From Pelargonium nanum (Eukaryota > Streptophyta > Magnoliopsida > Geraniales > Geraniaceae), in NCBI GenBank assembly GCA_036897485.1, contig JAYMTF010001886.1:1-20813 (forward strand): a stretch of 20,813 bases of DNA, written 5' to 3'. The notes under the pieces were generated by a model. The model ran no database searches. It saw nothing but the letters and a program-made list of their open reading frames with translations, and was not told the origin of the DNA. Shown piece after piece: positions 19,871 to 20,813 of the stretch. The stretch's first letter is position 1; every line of letters begins with the position of its first letter. The position numbers and the translations under genes were made by a program.

Positions 19871-20813
19871 TTCCAAAAAGTCAATTCAGTCACTCCTAGA
19901 GCTCTTCTTTGTATTCTTGTGTTTCATAAATTATAATCTTCCACAATATTTTATTATATATATTTCTCTTTGTTTTTAAGCTTTTGTTTTCAAAATTAGT
20001 TTATACATATATCCCAATCACTGCAATTTCTTTTTGAAGATTCAATTAATTTATTAATAAATAGATGGGTGTGTATATGGTTCTTCTGGTTCATATTCTC
20101 CTCAATTGCTGGGAACATGCCAATTAACATTAATTGAAGAATGCAAATATTCAATACCTAAGGTTTCCTATAGGAAACAGACAAATATTGAATTTATTGC
20201 TACATAACCTACTAATAAATTTTTATATTTTTTATCCAATTAATTTTCTATAAGTATTAACTACAATTTAAAGAAATGAGTATGATCCATCCACACATTA
20301 AATATCACTTGTACCTAGCTATAACATACTCTAGTTTTGTTGAATTCGTAATAATTATTTTCTACATTGTTCTTTTCGTCTCAAACTAACGGTTTTTTTT
20401 TGCTAAGACAAAAGTTGAGTAAGATGAAATTAGATTTTTTTCTTGTACCTCTTAAATTCTTGTAACACCAAATTAAAGAAATATAAAACAACTTATCTTT
20501 CTATTCATTTATAACAAACTAAAACTAATGATTTTTAAAAAATAAAATAAAATAAAAAAGATCTATTATTGTCCTTAATTTGAATATCTATTTTGTTAGT
20601 AATATACTTACTACATGACTAAAGTTAAGTGAAGATAATTCAATTGATAATCAACCAATCATATCATAAAATTTTACGAGTATTATTTTGACACTCTTCA
20701 AGTTTCAATTTCATGTTTTCTCTTCTTTCTGTAAATCTTAACACTCACCTTAGTTCTTCATAAAATAAAATAAAAGACTCATTATATACAAACTAGAATA
20801 GACAAGGAACCCT
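19871..20813. other. AT-rich intergenic tail
   Basis: Very AT-rich sequence with simple runs (for example AAAATAAAATAAAATAAAAA near 20539). Nothing that could be called a gene or element was seen. Confidence 0.5.

Noticed and set aside
1-20813. tRNA, rRNA, CRISPR arrays and bacterial-type operons
   Set aside because: Reading by eye found no tRNA B-box (GGTTCGANTCC) with a partner A-box, no rRNA signature and no regularly spaced identical short repeats; gene structure is eukaryotic throughout.

Overview
This is a stretch of plant nuclear DNA. It is AT-rich, and its genes are split by GT-AG introns with U-rich tails. The three spliced proteins belong to plant families, and the spacers and introns hold Stowaway-type and other inverted-repeat mobile elements, telo-box promoter motifs and retroelement-like debris. 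The proteins fit a eudicot; I could not name the species.

Layout: (1) 1-1243, intergenic, with a foldback repeat at the left edge and a palindrome/duplication near 570-680. (2) 1244-3443, minus strand, a complete four-exon gene for a small SPOUT-fold tRNA/rRNA methyltransferase (SpoU/TrmH type, 220 residues). (3) 3444-5211, intergenic, ending in a TATA/CT-rich promoter. (4) 5288-8230, plus strand, an eight-exon receptor-like cytoplasmic kinase resembling class RLCK VI_A. Its catalytic motifs are all present, but its first exon is ambiguous. (5) 8231-9948, spacer, containing a GC-rich degenerate tandem array (about 9082-9600) and the telo-box promoter of the next gene. (6) 9949-16259, plus strand, a nine-exon gene for COP9 signalosome subunit 7 (CSN7, 259 residues), whose exons join in frame throughout. 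(7) 16260-20813, a gene-poor tail with decayed repeats and one broken reading frame.

The three genes are independent transcription units, not a pathway cluster. CSN7 belongs to the complex that removes NEDD8/RUB1 from cullin-RING ligases; the kinase is probably a ROP-linked signalling kinase; the methyltransferase modifies RNA. The methyltransferase and CSN7 promoters both carry AAACCCTAA-like telo-box motifs, as is usual for plant housekeeping genes.

I found no clearly new multi-gene system. The best leads are: a possible ATG-only first exon in the kinase; three kinase introns enlarged by one small inverted-repeat element each; tandem splice acceptors in CSN7 that would give two different C-termini; and the GC-rich array between the kinase and CSN7. 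All exon calls come from reading frames, splice signals and recalled family sequence; no transcript data or searches were available.
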